A DNA stretch of 64,000 bases, taken from positions 1 to 64,000 of the forward strand of contig OMXV01000026.1 of the NCBI GenBank assembly GCA_900315075.1, read 5' to 3'. This document shows, one piece after another, positions 9,794 through 19,224 of this stretch; the first letter of the stretch is position 1, and the number at the start of each line of letters is the position of its first letter. Both the position numbers and the translations under genes were made by a program. Source of the DNA: an uncultured Prevotellaceae bacterium (GTDB lineage Bacteria; Bacteroidota; Bacteroidia; Bacteroidales; Bacteroidaceae). The notes under the pieces are model-generated. The model was not told the origin of the DNA. It was given only the letters and a program-made list of their open reading frames with translations, and did not search any database.

Positions 9794-12214
9794 ATGAACA
9801 AAATATTCAAATATTCAGCAGGAGTCCTGATGGCATGCCTTTCGTTGACGGCGTGTTCGCCCGATGAGTTTGAGGGAGCCGACCCCAGTGGCATCCCCAC
9901 CATGGACGGTGTGGACTTCAACATGACAGTAGATCAGGAAGTGAACCAGGTTTCGCTGCACTTCCCAGAAACAAAAGGCGTTTATCCGATATGGATTATC
10001 AACGGTGCCTCTTATTCTACACTCAATGACGTAGGATGGAGCAATACCGAAGCTGGAACCTACGATGTGGAACTGAAGTTAGGCAACCGCAACGGATTCA
10101 GCGATGGTTCCATCCACAAACAGTTCACCTTCAATGAGACAAAGGTTAATTGGAACAGCCTCTTCAACCGTATCAAGGACAAGGAGTGGCGTATTGACAA
10201 CAAAGAGATAGCACACCTGGCTTGTGGACCACTCGGTGGCGACGGTACAGGATGGTGGTCTGCCAATGCCGATGAAAAGAAGGACTTTGGTGTCTATGAC
10301 GACCGTCTCACCTTCACCGTGGAAAATAACAAGGGCGGTACCTACACCTACAATCCCGGTGCCGATGGTATGACCTACGTCAACAAAGGTACTACGCTGT
10401 GGGGCACTGGCGACCCAGATTTCGATACCCCCACTCAAGAGCAGGTAACAGGCTGGCACTTTGAACGCGGCCAGTGGACAGACTCCGAAGGCAAAGAGAT
10501 TGATGTTGATTACTTAGTGCTCGACGACAATTCGCTCTTCCCCTATATCAGTGCCGACAGACAATACCAGTCGCCACGCTTCCGCATCGAGACCTTGACA
10601 GCTTCGAAGATGGCACTCGTCTATGACAATACTGCCGATGGTATTGCCTGGCGTTTCATCCTCACCAGCAAAGCTGAGGAGAAAGGCTTCGAAGGCTTCG
10701 ATGCCAACAGCGAGTTCAATATGTGGAAGTCGGCACAATATAATATGTTCTTCTGGTATGCACCAGGATGGAACCAGATTGCCGATCCTGATTTCCAAGC
10801 CAGTGGCAACGACTACACCGTGACACTGCCCGAGGCAACTACCGACCAGTGGCAGGCACAGATGGCCTTCAAGACCACCAACATCTCGACATCACAGGAT
10901 AAGCACTACGACTTCTCGTGCATCCTCAACTCCACGAAAGACCTCAACGGTTGCACCGTGAAACTCGTGATGGACGGCGACGACAATGTATATTACTTCA
11001 CCGACCGCATCGACCTAAAGGCTGGCGAGGACTACATCTTCTGGAAGAGCGACATGCCCGGTATCGACATGGAGCGTGTGAACCTCTTCTTCGACTTCGG
11101 TGGCAACCAGGCAGGTACTGCCATCAACATCCGCAACATCGTGCTCAAAGACCATGCCAACGACGACGGCACCATCCTGCCCAACCAAGAGGAGGGTTCC
11201 AGCGTGAACTGGGTCGATGTGAATTCGTCCGACAACCTCGGTGCAGGCTTCAACACACGTGGCGAGATGCAGTTCTGGTGGGCTGATGCTGGCTGGAGCC
11301 AGATTGGCGACCCACAGTTCTCATACTCCAACGGTGTCTATACAATCACCGCCAATAGTGCCACGGTATCTGAGTGGCAGGCACAAAACTCTATCCACGA
11401 TGTGGCTATGACCATCGAGCCAGGACAACTCTATGATATCCGTGCCAAACTCGTGGCAAGCGACAACCTCTCACGCTATACCTTCAAGATTTGCGACGAG
11501 GGCGACGATGACAATACGCTCACCTATAACGGTTCACTCGCATTGGAGGCTGGCGAGAACATCCTCGAAATCGTAGGCGTGAAATGTGCAAAAGGCGGCG
11601 AAGACTCTGGCTTCAGCACAGCCAAACTGTTCATCGACTTAGGTGGCTGTCCAGCAGGCTTCGAGTTGCAACTGAGCGACATCATCGTACAGAAACACTC
11701 CGAATCCGAGGGTGGCAATGAAAATGCAACTGTGGATTGGGACTGGAAATCCGACAAGAACCTCTGGAAGGGTGTCTATGACAGCAAACTGGCACCGGCA
11801 TTCTGGTATGCACCGGGATGGTCACAGATAGCTGACCCAGACTTCTCGCAGAATGGCGACGTCTATTCCGTGACACTGCCCCAGGCCACTACCGACCAGT
11901 GGATGGCACAGATGCACTTCGACACCAATCTCTCTGCCAAGCAGAGCGACAAGTACAATTTCTACTGCGTGCTCGAGTCTGACTACGACCATCCTGGTGT
12001 CACCGTGAAACTGACACAGAATGGTGATGACAACAACTTCTTCTTTGCTCCGCGTGTTGCATTGGAAGCCAACGAACCATATGTCTTCAAACAGACAGGT
12101 GTCTCACTGCCCAATGCCGACGCTCCCGCATTGAACCTCTTCTTCGACTTCGGTGGCAATGCTGCCGGAAATACGATTACTATCAGTAAAATCTATTTCG
12201 AGAAAGCTGAATAA
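9794..12214 (+). CDS. surface lipoprotein with three tandem glycan-binding-like modules
   Basis: 806 residues, lipobox at Cys21 (LTACSPDE). After an N-terminal region of about 300 residues there are three homologous modules of about 150-175 residues, starting near residues 305, 485 and 660. Each carries FW-[YW]-APGW-[NS]-Q-I-[AG]-DP-x-F, then a T-x-[QE]-WQAQ stretch, and ends near LFFDFGG(N)xAG. The aromatic-rich repeats resemble carbohydrate-binding modules, so this is probably the PUL's surface glycan-binding protein (SGBP-B position between susD and the hydrolases). Binding specificity is inferred from the neighbouring GH16 and GH3 only. Confidence 0.75.
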   Translation: MNKIFKYSAGVLMACLSLTACSPDEFEGADPSGIPTMDGVDFNMTVDQEVNQVSLHFPETKGVYPIWIINGASYSTLNDVGWSNTEAGTYDVELKLGNRNGFSDGSIHKQFTFNETKVNWNSLFNRIKDKEWRIDNKEIAHLACGPLGGDGTGWWSANADEKKDFGVYDDRLTFTVENNKGGTYTYNPGADGMTYVNKGTTLWGTGDPDFDTPTQEQVTGWHFERGQWTDSEGKEIDVDYLVLDDNSLFPYISADRQYQSPRFRIETLTASKMALVYDNTADGIAWRFILTSKAEEKGFEGFDANSEFNMWKSAQYNMFFWYAPGWNQIADPDFQASGNDYTVTLPEATTDQWQAQMAFKTTNISTSQDKHYDFSCILNSTKDLNGCTVKLVMDGDDNVYYFTDRIDLKAGEDYIFWKSDMPGIDMERVNLFFDFGGNQAGTAINIRNIVLKDHANDDGTILPNQEEGSSVNWVDVNSSDNLGAGFNTRGEMQFWWADAGWSQIGDPQFSYSNGVYTITANSATVSEWQAQNSIHDVAMTIEPGQLYDIRAKLVASDNLSRYTFKICDEGDDDNTLTYNGSLALEAGENILEIVGVKCAKGGEDSGFSTAKLFIDLGGCPAGFELQLSDIIVQKHSESEGGNENATVDWDWKSDKNLWKGVYDSKLAPAFWYAPGWSQIADPDFSQNGDVYSVTLPQATTDQWMAQMHFDTNLSAKQSDKYNFYCVLESDYDHPGVTVKLTQNGDDNNFFFAPRVALEANEPYVFKQTGVSLPNADAPALNLFFDFGGNAAGNTITISKIYFEKAE

Positions 12215-12227
12215 ATTATTATGGTCA

Positions 12228-12265
12228 AGGTCGGAACTAAAGCCTAAGGTCTAAAGTTCCGACCT
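12228..12265 (+). promoter_or_regulatory. 11-bp hairpin inside the PUL operon
   Basis: AGGTCGGAACT (12228-12238) pairs perfectly with AGTTCCGACCT (12255-12265) around a 16-nt loop. It lies 14 bp after the binding-protein stop and 19 bp before the GH16 start. There is no T run, so it is more likely an mRNA-processing or stability element than a terminator; attenuation between lipoprotein and hydrolase genes is possible. Confidence 0.55.
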
Positions 12266-12283
12266 CATTTCAATCCCAACACA

Positions 12284-13402
12284 ATGATGAAATATCTTAT
12301 CATGACCCTGTGTGTCGGGGCCATTTTGGTGGCATGTGGCGGCGACGACGAGGACAAGAAAAAGACCGACACTATCAACATTACCTGCCAACCAGAAACA
12401 CTTGCAGCACCCGCCGAAGGTGGTACATATACTATTGATGTTACCACCACAGGCAAAGAATGGGGCGCTTTTACTGAGAGTGAGTGGATAGCAGTCACTG
12501 CCAACAACACCCTCACACAAAAAGGTTCTGTCACCGTGAAAGTGCAGGCCAACCCCATGGTGGATTCTCGCGCAGGAACAGTCACTGTTAAGTCGGGTGT
12601 TGCACGTAAGACCATCACCGTGAACCAGGCTGCCGCTGACAAACCCGCATATTATGCCCCCGATGGCTACTCATTGGTATGGCACGACGAATTTGACACC
12701 GGTTCAGAACTCAATCCCAATGACTGGACCCATGAGGTTCAACGCAGCGGATGGGTAAACAACGAACTTCAAAACTATGTAAACCATCTCTCTCCCGGTG
12801 GTGCTGCCGTTACCGAGATTAAGAACGGCAAACTGCGCATCAACTGTTTCAAGGAGAGTGGCAAAGTATATTCCGGACGTGTCTACGCACATGTTAACCA
12901 AGGATGGCAGTATGGCTATTTCGAGGCAAGTATCAAACTGCCCAGCGGCAAAGGTACATGGCCGGCATTCTGGATGATGCCCGTGGGCAACGACTGGAAT
13001 ACCAACCCCTGGCCGATGTGTGGCGAAATCGACATCATGGAAGAGGTGGGCGTAGTGCCCAACGAGGTATCCTCGTCGGTACACACCCAAGACTACAACC
13101 ACACCAAGAACACCCAGAAGACCCATGCGATGACCATTGCCGGGGCTGAGGGAGAATTCCATACCTATGCTATGGAGTGGACAGCCGATGCCATCACTAC
13201 TTACGTTGATGGTAAGGTACAACTCGCTGTCACCAAGCAACAGTTGGGCTCCAGCCACAATCAGTGGCCTTTCCACTATGCTTTCTACCCCATTTTCAAC
13301 TTAGCATGGGGTGGCGACTGGGGTGGTATGCGCGGTGTCGATGAGTCGGCCCTGCCCGTCACTATGGAAATAGACTATATCCGCGTATTTCAGAAGAAAT
13401 AA
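12284..13402 (+). CDS. GH16 endo-beta-glucanase lipoprotein with BACON domain
   Basis: 372 residues. Lipobox at Cys18 (LVACGGDD), a BACON-type beta domain at about residues 35-120, then a GH16 catalytic domain. The GH16 signature EIDIMEE covers residues 248-254 (nucleophile Glu248, acid/base Glu253 by family). GH16 enzymes with this beta-bulge motif include laminarinases and mixed-linkage beta-glucan endohydrolases, so the product probably cuts beta-1,3 or beta-1,3/1,4-glucan at the cell surface. It sits between the binding lipoprotein and a GH3 exo-enzyme in one operon, a common beta-glucan PUL arrangement. Confidence 0.9.
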   Translation: MMKYLIMTLCVGAILVACGGDDEDKKKTDTINITCQPETLAAPAEGGTYTIDVTTTGKEWGAFTESEWIAVTANNTLTQKGSVTVKVQANPMVDSRAGTVTVKSGVARKTITVNQAAADKPAYYAPDGYSLVWHDEFDTGSELNPNDWTHEVQRSGWVNNELQNYVNHLSPGGAAVTEIKNGKLRINCFKESGKVYSGRVYAHVNQGWQYGYFEASIKLPSGKGTWPAFWMMPVGNDWNTNPWPMCGEIDIMEEVGVVPNEVSSSVHTQDYNHTKNTQKTHAMTIAGAEGEFHTYAMEWTADAITTYVDGKVQLAVTKQQLGSSHNQWPFHYAFYPIFNLAWGGDWGGMRGVDESALPVTMEIDYIRVFQKK

Positions 13403-13429
13403 CCACGGTTGGAAATAATGAGATTATCT

Positions 13430-15658
13430 ATGAAAAAAATCATCACGTTCATCATGTCACTGGTTGCACTGGGCGCTTCTGCCCAGCAACCAGTTTATCT
13501 GGATGCCACAAAGCCCATCGACCAACGGGTGGAGGATGCCCTACAACGGATGACACTCGACGAGAAAATTGCCGTCATCCACGCACAAAGCAAATTCTCA
13601 TCGCCAGGCATCAAGCGATTGGGATTCCCCGATTTCTGGACCGATGACGGTCCTCATGGCGTGCGCCCCGACGTACTCTGGGATGAATGGGAACAAGCTG
13701 GCCAGACCAATGACTCGTGTGTGGCCTTTCCTGCATTGTCATGCCTTGCAGCCACCTTTAACACCCAACTGGCACGCCTTTACGGTGAGAGCCTGGGTGA
13801 AGAGGCCCTATACCGCGACAAGGATATGATTCTCGGACCAGGTGTGAACATCTACCGTACGCCGCTCAACGGTCGCAACTTTGAGTATATGGGTGAAGAC
13901 CCCTATCTGGCTTCACGAATGGTGGTGCCCTATATCCAAGGACTTCAGTCGAAAGGAGTGTCGGCCTGTGTAAAACACTATGCGCTGAACAACGATGAAA
14001 ACTTCCGTCATCAGGTGAACGTCATCGTGAGCGACCGCGCCTTGCACGAAATCTATCTGCCAGCTTTCAAGGCTGCTGTCATCGAGGGAAAGACCTGGGG
14101 ACTCATGGGTGCCTACAACCTCTACAACAACCAGCATAACTGCCACAACGACATTATGCTCAACCAGATACTGAAACGTGACTGGGGGTATGACGGCGTG
14201 GTGGTATCTGACTGGGGAGGCGCACACGACACAGAGGAGGCCATCCGTTATGGTCTCGACATGGAGTTTGGCACCTGGACCGACGGCCTCACTATGGGTA
14301 AGACCAATGCCTACGACCTCTACCACATGGCCGATGCTTACAAACAACTCATCCGTGAGGGAAAATACACTGAGCGTGAACTTAACGATAAGGTGCGCCG
14401 TGTGCTCAGACTCTTCTTCCGCACCACGATGAACCACAACCGTGGCTACGGTTTCCTATGCTCTGAGAGTCATTACGATGCCGCCAGAAAGATTGCCCAG
14501 GAAGGCATCGTGCTGCTGCAAAACCGTGGTAACTTGCTCCCCATACAGATGGAAGGCAAGAAACGCATCCTCGTGGTGGGTGAGAATGCCATCAAAATGA
14601 TGACTGTAGGTGGAGGTAGTTCTTCGCTGAAAGTGCAACACGAGATTCTGCCCCTGGATGCCATCGCCAAGCGTTGTGCAGCCAAAGGGATTGAATGTGA
14701 CTATGCCCGCGGTTATGTGGGCGACACCGTACAGAGTTACAATAGAGTGACCGTAGGCCGCAGCATCGCCGAATGGCGTGACGCCACCACATTGCTCAAT
14801 GAAGCAGTGGAGAAAGCACGTGGTGCCGACTACGTAATCTTTGTGGGAGGTCTCAACAAAAGCGACTTCCAGGACTGCGAGGGGCACGACCGCCGCGACT
14901 ATGAGATGCCTTACGGACAGAATGAGGTGATTAAAGCCATCGCCGATGTCAATCCCAATGTGGTCTTTGTCTGCATCTCAGGCAATAGCATGGCGCTGCC
15001 ATGGGTCAACCAGGTTCCTGCCATTGTGCAGGGATGGTATGGCGGTTCGGAAACGGGCGAGGCTATCGCCTCCATCCTCTTCGGCGAAGTGTGCCCGTCG
15101 GGAAAACTGCCCTATACATGGTATGCCAGCCTCAACGATTGTGGCGCCCATGCCACGGGGTCATTCCCTGGTACATGGCGCGCGAGCCACGATATCATCG
15201 ACGAGCGTTACGACGAGGGATTGTATGTAGGTTACAGATGGATTGACAGTCATAAGAAAGCGAAGGCATTGTTTGCCTTTGGACATGGCCTGAGTTACAC
15301 CACCTTCACCGTGAAAAACCTGCGGTCAAGCAATAAGACCATCACCAAAGACGGACAAATCACTTTTACAGTGGATGTCACCAATACGGGTTCACGCGAA
15401 GGAGCAGAGACCGTACAACTCTATATCCACGACAAGAAATCGTCGCTCGACCGACCCTATAAAGAACTGAAAGGTTTTGCCAAAATATGGCTGAAACCAG
15501 GCGAGACACAGCCTGTAAGTATCACCATCGGCACCGATGCCTTGAGTTTCTATGACGACAGGGTAGGAGAGTGGGTCTGTGAACCTGGCGACTTTGAGGC
15601 CCTTGTTGGCACATCCTCTGCCAATATCCTGCAGCGCATCACTTTTAAAATGAATTAG
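13430..15658 (+). CDS. GH3 family beta-glucosidase
   Basis: 742 residues from the ATG at 13430, chosen because it gives a clean signal peptide (MKKIITFIMSLVALGASAQ); an in-frame ATG at 13418 and a TTG at 13409 are less likely. Domain order: GH3 N-terminal barrel with KHYALNN and the catalytic nucleophile region VVSDWGG (Asp261), GH3 C-terminal domain (GIVLLQNRGNLLPI), then a fibronectin-III-like domain (VTNTGSREGAETVQLYI). It releases glucose from short beta-glucan oligosaccharides, probably in the periplasm, and is the last gene of the PUL, 27 bp after the GH16 stop. Confidence 0.92.
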   Translation: MKKIITFIMSLVALGASAQQPVYLDATKPIDQRVEDALQRMTLDEKIAVIHAQSKFSSPGIKRLGFPDFWTDDGPHGVRPDVLWDEWEQAGQTNDSCVAFPALSCLAATFNTQLARLYGESLGEEALYRDKDMILGPGVNIYRTPLNGRNFEYMGEDPYLASRMVVPYIQGLQSKGVSACVKHYALNNDENFRHQVNVIVSDRALHEIYLPAFKAAVIEGKTWGLMGAYNLYNNQHNCHNDIMLNQILKRDWGYDGVVVSDWGGAHDTEEAIRYGLDMEFGTWTDGLTMGKTNAYDLYHMADAYKQLIREGKYTERELNDKVRRVLRLFFRTTMNHNRGYGFLCSESHYDAARKIAQEGIVLLQNRGNLLPIQMEGKKRILVVGENAIKMMTVGGGSSSLKVQHEILPLDAIAKRCAAKGIECDYARGYVGDTVQSYNRVTVGRSIAEWRDATTLLNEAVEKARGADYVIFVGGLNKSDFQDCEGHDRRDYEMPYGQNEVIKAIADVNPNVVFVCISGNSMALPWVNQVPAIVQGWYGGSETGEAIASILFGEVCPSGKLPYTWYASLNDCGAHATGSFPGTWRASHDIIDERYDEGLYVGYRWIDSHKKAKALFAFGHGLSYTTFTVKNLRSSNKTITKDGQITFTVDVTNTGSREGAETVQLYIHDKKSSLDRPYKELKGFAKIWLKPGETQPVSITIGTDALSFYDDRVGEWVCEPGDFEALVGTSSANILQRITFKMN

Positions 15659-15746
15659 AAATAAAGGGTTAGAAGAATGAGGTAAGAGGTGAGAGAAATG
15701 ATTTTATGTCATTAATCTCTCACCTCTTACCTATTATATATTATAT

Positions 15747-15922
15747 ACTCAACTTTCGCAAGCTCCAGTTTCGTTTGGTTTTTAGGTTTTGAGGTCGCTA
15801 CGCTTGCAGGTTATAAGGTGATATATGTATGGATAACGACATATTTGGGCACATTTCACCTCATAACCTCATAACCTAAAAACCTCATAACCTAGAAGTT
15901 GAGGGCTTACGAAACTTCAGTT
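15747..15922 (+). repeat. MITE-like element, copy 1
   Basis: Bounded by imperfect terminal inverted repeats: left ACTCAACTTTCGCAAGCTC, right (read inward) ACTGAAGTTTCGTAAGCCC. The interior holds 8-bp AACCTCAT units and a GGTCGCTACGCTTGC core. A second copy lies in inverted orientation at 20047-20245. No coding sequence inside. A GGTGAGAG/CTCACCTC repeat pair (about 15680-15733) lies between the GH3 stop and this element. Confidence 0.75.
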
Positions 15923-15930
15923 ATATATAA

Positions 15931-15970
15931 CAGCCTCACCCCCAACCCCTCTCCAAAGGGCGAGGGGAGT
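15931..15970. repeat. REP-like G/C-rich hairpin (GCCTCACCCCC...GAGGGG)
   Basis: CCCCTC (15946-15951) pairs with GAGGGG (15962-15967). The same core, in opposite orientation, occurs at 33070-33110 and 38681-38720, and a truncated form at about 51522-51545. Recurring short palindromes of this type are common extragenic elements in bacteria. Confidence 0.65.
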
Positions 15971-15972
15971 GG

Positions 15973-16052
15973 TACTTCAATCTTCAATGGTATTGTCCCT
16001 TTAACTCCCCTTTAACTCCCCTTTAACTACTTTTTAACTACCCTTCAATTTC
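15973..16052 (+). repeat. 11-bp CTTTAACTCCC array (family A)
   Basis: Reads CTTCAATCTTCAATGG, TATTGTCCC, then 11-bp CTTTAACTCCC units and CTTCAATTTCCAATTG. It lies at the 3' end of the leftward AlbA_2 gene and overlaps it: the last codons and the stop codon (16038-16040) are repeat sequence. Confidence 0.85.
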
Positions 16053-16694
16053 CAATTGTCCAAACAAGAATTGATGATCAGAAAATCGACATTCCATTAA
16101 TCCAAATCTAATCATCCTGGCAAGTGTGATAATTACTTGGGGACGTTTTACCTTAGAACGCCGTACAATCTGGTTGAGGGTTTGGAGATTGTTAGTTTGA
16201 AGTGCAGCGAACACCTTGTTCTCAATTTCGCTATAAGTAAAAACTTGTCCTTTGGGCGACTGCTCATCCTTCCAAATACGCACATGCACTGGCGATGCCA
16301 CGATGTTTTCGTCGGCCACACGGATGAATGCACGGTAGCGACCGTCGTCGCACAGCGCTCGGATGGGTTTGTGAGGAGATATGGGCACATGAGCGATGAC
16401 AATCTGTCGCCCCTCGGCCACAAGTCGTTCAAAAGAGATTTCCGCTGCTGGTCGGCAATACTTTTCCGCAGCCACCTGCATCATATACACCTCCTCCTCC
16501 GATCTTACGCCAGACAGATGCCCGTCATCACGCACACCAATCATCAAACGGCCACCGTCGGTGTTGGCAAATGCCGACACCGACTTAGCCAATTTACAGG
16601 CATCCGTGATTTTATACTTGAAATCTTGCTGCTGGTGCTCACCCTCAGCAATCATCCTGTTTAGATAGTCAATATCTAAAAACTGTCGAGCCAT
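16038..16694 (-). CDS. AlbA_2 (Schlafen-like) domain protein
   Basis: 218 residues. The N-terminal about 120 residues fit the AlbA_2/Slfn domain: E-x-x-QQDFKYKI, then AFANTDGGRLMIGVRDDG with the nucleic-acid-binding-like glycine turn, then SGVRSEEE. The C-terminal about 70 residues look like a winged-helix (TLNQIVRRSKVKRPQVIITLARMIRFGLM). Such proteins are often annotated as putative transcriptional regulators. It overlaps the downstream esterase gene's 3' end by 19 bp, so the two are co-transcribed leftward with the esterase first. The last residues (LEIEG) and stop come from a repeat unit, suggesting the original C-terminus was replaced. Confidence 0.75.
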   Translation of the reverse strand: MARQFLDIDYLNRMIAEGEHQQQDFKYKITDACKLAKSVSAFANTDGGRLMIGVRDDGHLSGVRSEEEVYMMQVAAEKYCRPAAEISFERLVAEGRQIVIAHVPISPHKPIRALCDDGRYRAFIRVADENIVASPVHVRIWKDEQSPKGQVFTYSEIENKVFAALQTNNLQTLNQIVRRSKVKRPQVIITLARMIRFGLMECRFSDHQFLFGQLEIEG

Positions 16695-17491
16695 GCTTTC
16701 AGCTCCATGATCATCTCGATGTGATACTTGAAACCTAAATTACTTCCCCAGCCATGGCCACCGTCGGGATAGACGTGTAGGGATGCTGGCACGTCATGAC
16801 GGTAGAGTTCGATATAATAGTTGGCGCCATTGGCTGGCTCCACGGTCGTGTCGTCATCGCTCAATGCTATCCAAGCGCGGGGGGTAGTACGTGTCACTTG
16901 CTGGTCGCTGCTGTATTTCTTTTCCTCTCGCTTACTGCCCTTACCCATGAAATTGTCGTGTGACCCTTGATGCGTATAACCTTGCATCATGGTAATGACA
17001 GGATAGAAGAGAATTTGGAAATTTGGCTTCGCCTGGTTGGTGGATTGGGTGGCAATTGTGGAAGCCAAGTGGCCACCTGCCGACGAGCCCATGATTCCGA
17101 TTTCGTTGCTCTTGATATGCCATGTAGAGGCATTGCGGCGCACCATACGGATAGTTTCCTCTGCATCAGAGATAGGTACCTCGGGCCTGCCATGCGGCAT
17201 ACGGTATTTAAGTACAAAGGCTGCAATGCCATTGTTTTGGAAGAATTTCCCCCACTCATGTCCCTCATGGCTCATTGCCAAACCGCTGTATCCACCACCA
17301 GGACAGATGACGATGGCACGCCCGGTAGCCTTTTTGGCCTCCGGCAAGTATATCCACACCTTGGCGGTGTCCCTTGGGTCACCATTATTATTAGGGGCTT
17401 TCTTAGGCCACAAATTCATCACTTTCACACCCTGTGCAGAGGCTGCGACAGCCACACAAACCAAAAGTATGGTAAATATAAATTTTCTCAT
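16676..17491 (-). CDS. exported alpha/beta-hydrolase, acetyl esterase-like
   Basis: 271 residues with a signal peptide (residues 1-19, ending AAASAQ). An oxyanion-hole-type CPGGGYSGL motif is followed by the nucleophile elbow GSSAGGHLAS, and a late GGHGWG supplies the probable catalytic His; an Asp candidate is in LSDDDTTV. This set matches exported carbohydrate or xylan acetyl esterases common in Prevotella PULs. It is the first gene of a two-gene leftward unit with the AlbA_2 gene. Next to it, divergently, is a sialate-esterase-type gene, so both may deacetylate plant or host glycans. Exact substrate not determinable. Confidence 0.75.
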   Translation of the reverse strand: MRKFIFTILLVCVAVAASAQGVKVMNLWPKKAPNNNGDPRDTAKVWIYLPEAKKATGRAIVICPGGGYSGLAMSHEGHEWGKFFQNNGIAAFVLKYRMPHGRPEVPISDAEETIRMVRRNASTWHIKSNEIGIMGSSAGGHLASTIATQSTNQAKPNFQILFYPVITMMQGYTHQGSHDNFMGKGSKREEKKYSSDQQVTRTTPRAWIALSDDDTTVEPANGANYYIELYRHDVPASLHVYPDGGHGWGSNLGFKYHIEMIMELKAWLDSF

Positions 17492-17549
17492 ATTTATTAT
17501 TAATGTTATTGAGTTCAGAATAATATTAAAGGAAAAGATGTTAATGGGA

Positions 17550-17694
17550 ACTGCAAATAACTTGTAACTTGTTTACTTGTCAACTTGTCAACCCGTCAAC
17601 TTGTGAACTTTTCCACTGCATATAACTTGTCAACTTGTTTACTTGTTAACTTGTCAACTTGTTTACTCGTCAACTTAACAACTTTTCCACCAAT
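17550..17694. repeat. 8-bp ACTTGTCA array (family C)
   Basis: Two sentences of degenerate 8-bp units (ACTTGTCA, ACTTGTTT, ACTTGTTA), each ending near AACTTTTCCAC, in the divergent space between the two esterase genes. Related shorter runs are at about 33122-33162, 38727-38741 and 51546-51562. It lies in the presumed leader of the leftward esterase gene. Confidence 0.85.
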
Positions 17695-17701
17695 TTCGTT
17701 G

Positions 17702-17709
17702 CAAAGATA
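17702..17709 (-). promoter_or_regulatory. possible -7 element of the leftward esterase gene
   Basis: Minus strand TATCTTTG matches TAnnTTTG, but no TTTG is seen 19-21 bp upstream. If used, the leader would be about 200 nt and contain the 8-bp array. Confidence 0.3.
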
Positions 17710-17763
17710 GCGATTTTTTTGTAATATTGCAGCCGGTTTATAATTCTATAACATTCTATCACT

Positions 17764-19212
17764 ATGCAGAAACGTTTTTTTACATTGGCTATTTTGGCAC
17801 TTTTGGCTATTTCCATGCAGGCAAAAGTGAGACTGCCTCACATTATCGGCGATAACATGATACTTCAACAGAACACCGAAGCACGCCTTTGGGGTTGGGA
17901 CAAACCTGGACAAAAGGTTAGTGTCACAGTGTCGTGGAACCAACAGGTATATTCTACTAAGGCCGATAAAGACGGTCGTTGGCTGGTAAAGGTGCCAACA
18001 CCTGCTGCCAGTTATCACCCGCTGTCCATTACCTTCGACGATGGCGAGAAGACCACTATCAAAAACGTTCTCTCTGGTGAAGTGTGGGTTTGCGCAGGAC
18101 AGAGCAATATGGAAATGCCCGTCCGTGGATTTGGCAACTGCCCAGTAGAAGGATACAACGACGAGGTGATTAATGCGCGACAGTACCGAGGCATCCATTA
18201 TGTAAAAATACCCAGCGTGATGAGCATGAAACCTCTCGACGATGCCAACTGCGAATGGTGTGAGATTGGTCCTGAGACAGTAAGTGAGGCCTCAGCCACG
18301 GGCTACTTCTTCGCACAAGTGGTCAACCGTGCGCTCGACATCCCCGTAGGACTCATCATGGCCAACAAAGGCGGTACACGCGTGGAAAGCTGGCTCACAC
18401 GTGAGAATCTGACAAAATACACCAACGAACCGCTCGACACGATGGAAATTGTCCGTGGACATGAGTGGGACTATCATCGGCAATTAGTGTGGGGCAATGG
18501 CACTTTCAACCCCATCCTCAACTATACCGTCAAAGGCATCATTTTCTATCAAGGGTGTTCTAATGTGGGTGACCCAGGCGACCAATATTCCGAACGATTA
18601 GCATTGTTGGTGAATCAGTGGCGCTCACAATTCGGATTGGGTGAGATACCTTTCTATTTTGTGGAGATTGCTCCTTATCACTACGACAATGTCAATGCAG
18701 ACAATGGGGCACGGTTGCGTGAGCAGCAATATCTCGCCGCTCAGCGTATCCCCAACAGTGCGCTCGTATGTACCAACGACTTGGCATATCCATATGAATC
18801 CACACAAATACATCCAGCACAAAAGCGTCCTGTCGGACAGCGTTTAGCTTATCTGGCACTCAACCAAACCTATGGGATGAAAAACGTATGGTGTAAAAGT
18901 CCTTCGTTCAAAGACATGAAAATCGTGGGCGACACCATCCACATCCACCTCAACGACGACTATGGCAGCATCAATCGCTTCGAGGGCATTGAAGGATTCG
19001 AGGTGGCTGGCCCCGACCATGTATTCTATCCTGCCAAAGCCACTCATTTCTGGCAACCTGGTGGTGGTTACTGGGATGAGACCATCCAGATTGTATGTCC
19101 AGAAGTAAAGGAACCTGTTGCCCTTCGCTATTGTTTTAAGAACTTCCAACTCGGCAACCTGAAAAACGGTGCCGGACTACCTCTCTTCCCCTTCCGAACG
19201 GATAAGTGGTAA
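17764..19212 (+). CDS. sialate O-acetylesterase-type SGNH esterase
   Basis: 482 residues, signal peptide about residues 1-20. Family features: N-terminal beta domain (LPHIIGDNMILQQ), then the SGNH block I motif GEVWVCAGQSNMEMPV with the catalytic Ser, NKGGTRVESWL, and IIFYQGCSNVGDP. These exported enzymes remove O-acetyl groups from sialic acids or from plant polysaccharides (the xylan-active relatives are in the same family), so the family name should not be taken as the substrate. The C-terminal codons end in a GTGGTAAGA sequence that resembles a repeat unit. Confidence 0.85.
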   Translation: MQKRFFTLAILALLAISMQAKVRLPHIIGDNMILQQNTEARLWGWDKPGQKVSVTVSWNQQVYSTKADKDGRWLVKVPTPAASYHPLSITFDDGEKTTIKNVLSGEVWVCAGQSNMEMPVRGFGNCPVEGYNDEVINARQYRGIHYVKIPSVMSMKPLDDANCEWCEIGPETVSEASATGYFFAQVVNRALDIPVGLIMANKGGTRVESWLTRENLTKYTNEPLDTMEIVRGHEWDYHRQLVWGNGTFNPILNYTVKGIIFYQGCSNVGDPGDQYSERLALLVNQWRSQFGLGEIPFYFVEIAPYHYDNVNADNGARLREQQYLAAQRIPNSALVCTNDLAYPYESTQIHPAQKRPVGQRLAYLALNQTYGMKNVWCKSPSFKDMKIVGDTIHIHLNDDYGSINRFEGIEGFEVAGPDHVFYPAKATHFWQPGGGYWDETIQIVCPEVKEPVALRYCFKNFQLGNLKNGAGLPLFPFRTDKW

Positions 19213-19224
19213 GAAAGATCATTA

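Noticed and set aside
9646-9924. Frames with YSEYSDYS-type proteins in the 9-bp arrays (also 43592-43783)
   Set aside because: They are translations of the repeat on the strand opposite real genes; the frame crosses coding sequence of susD or DUF2851 and has no start context.
15747-15922. IS element with its own transposase
   Set aside because: The element is under 200 bp and holds only short repeats; it can only be non-autonomous.
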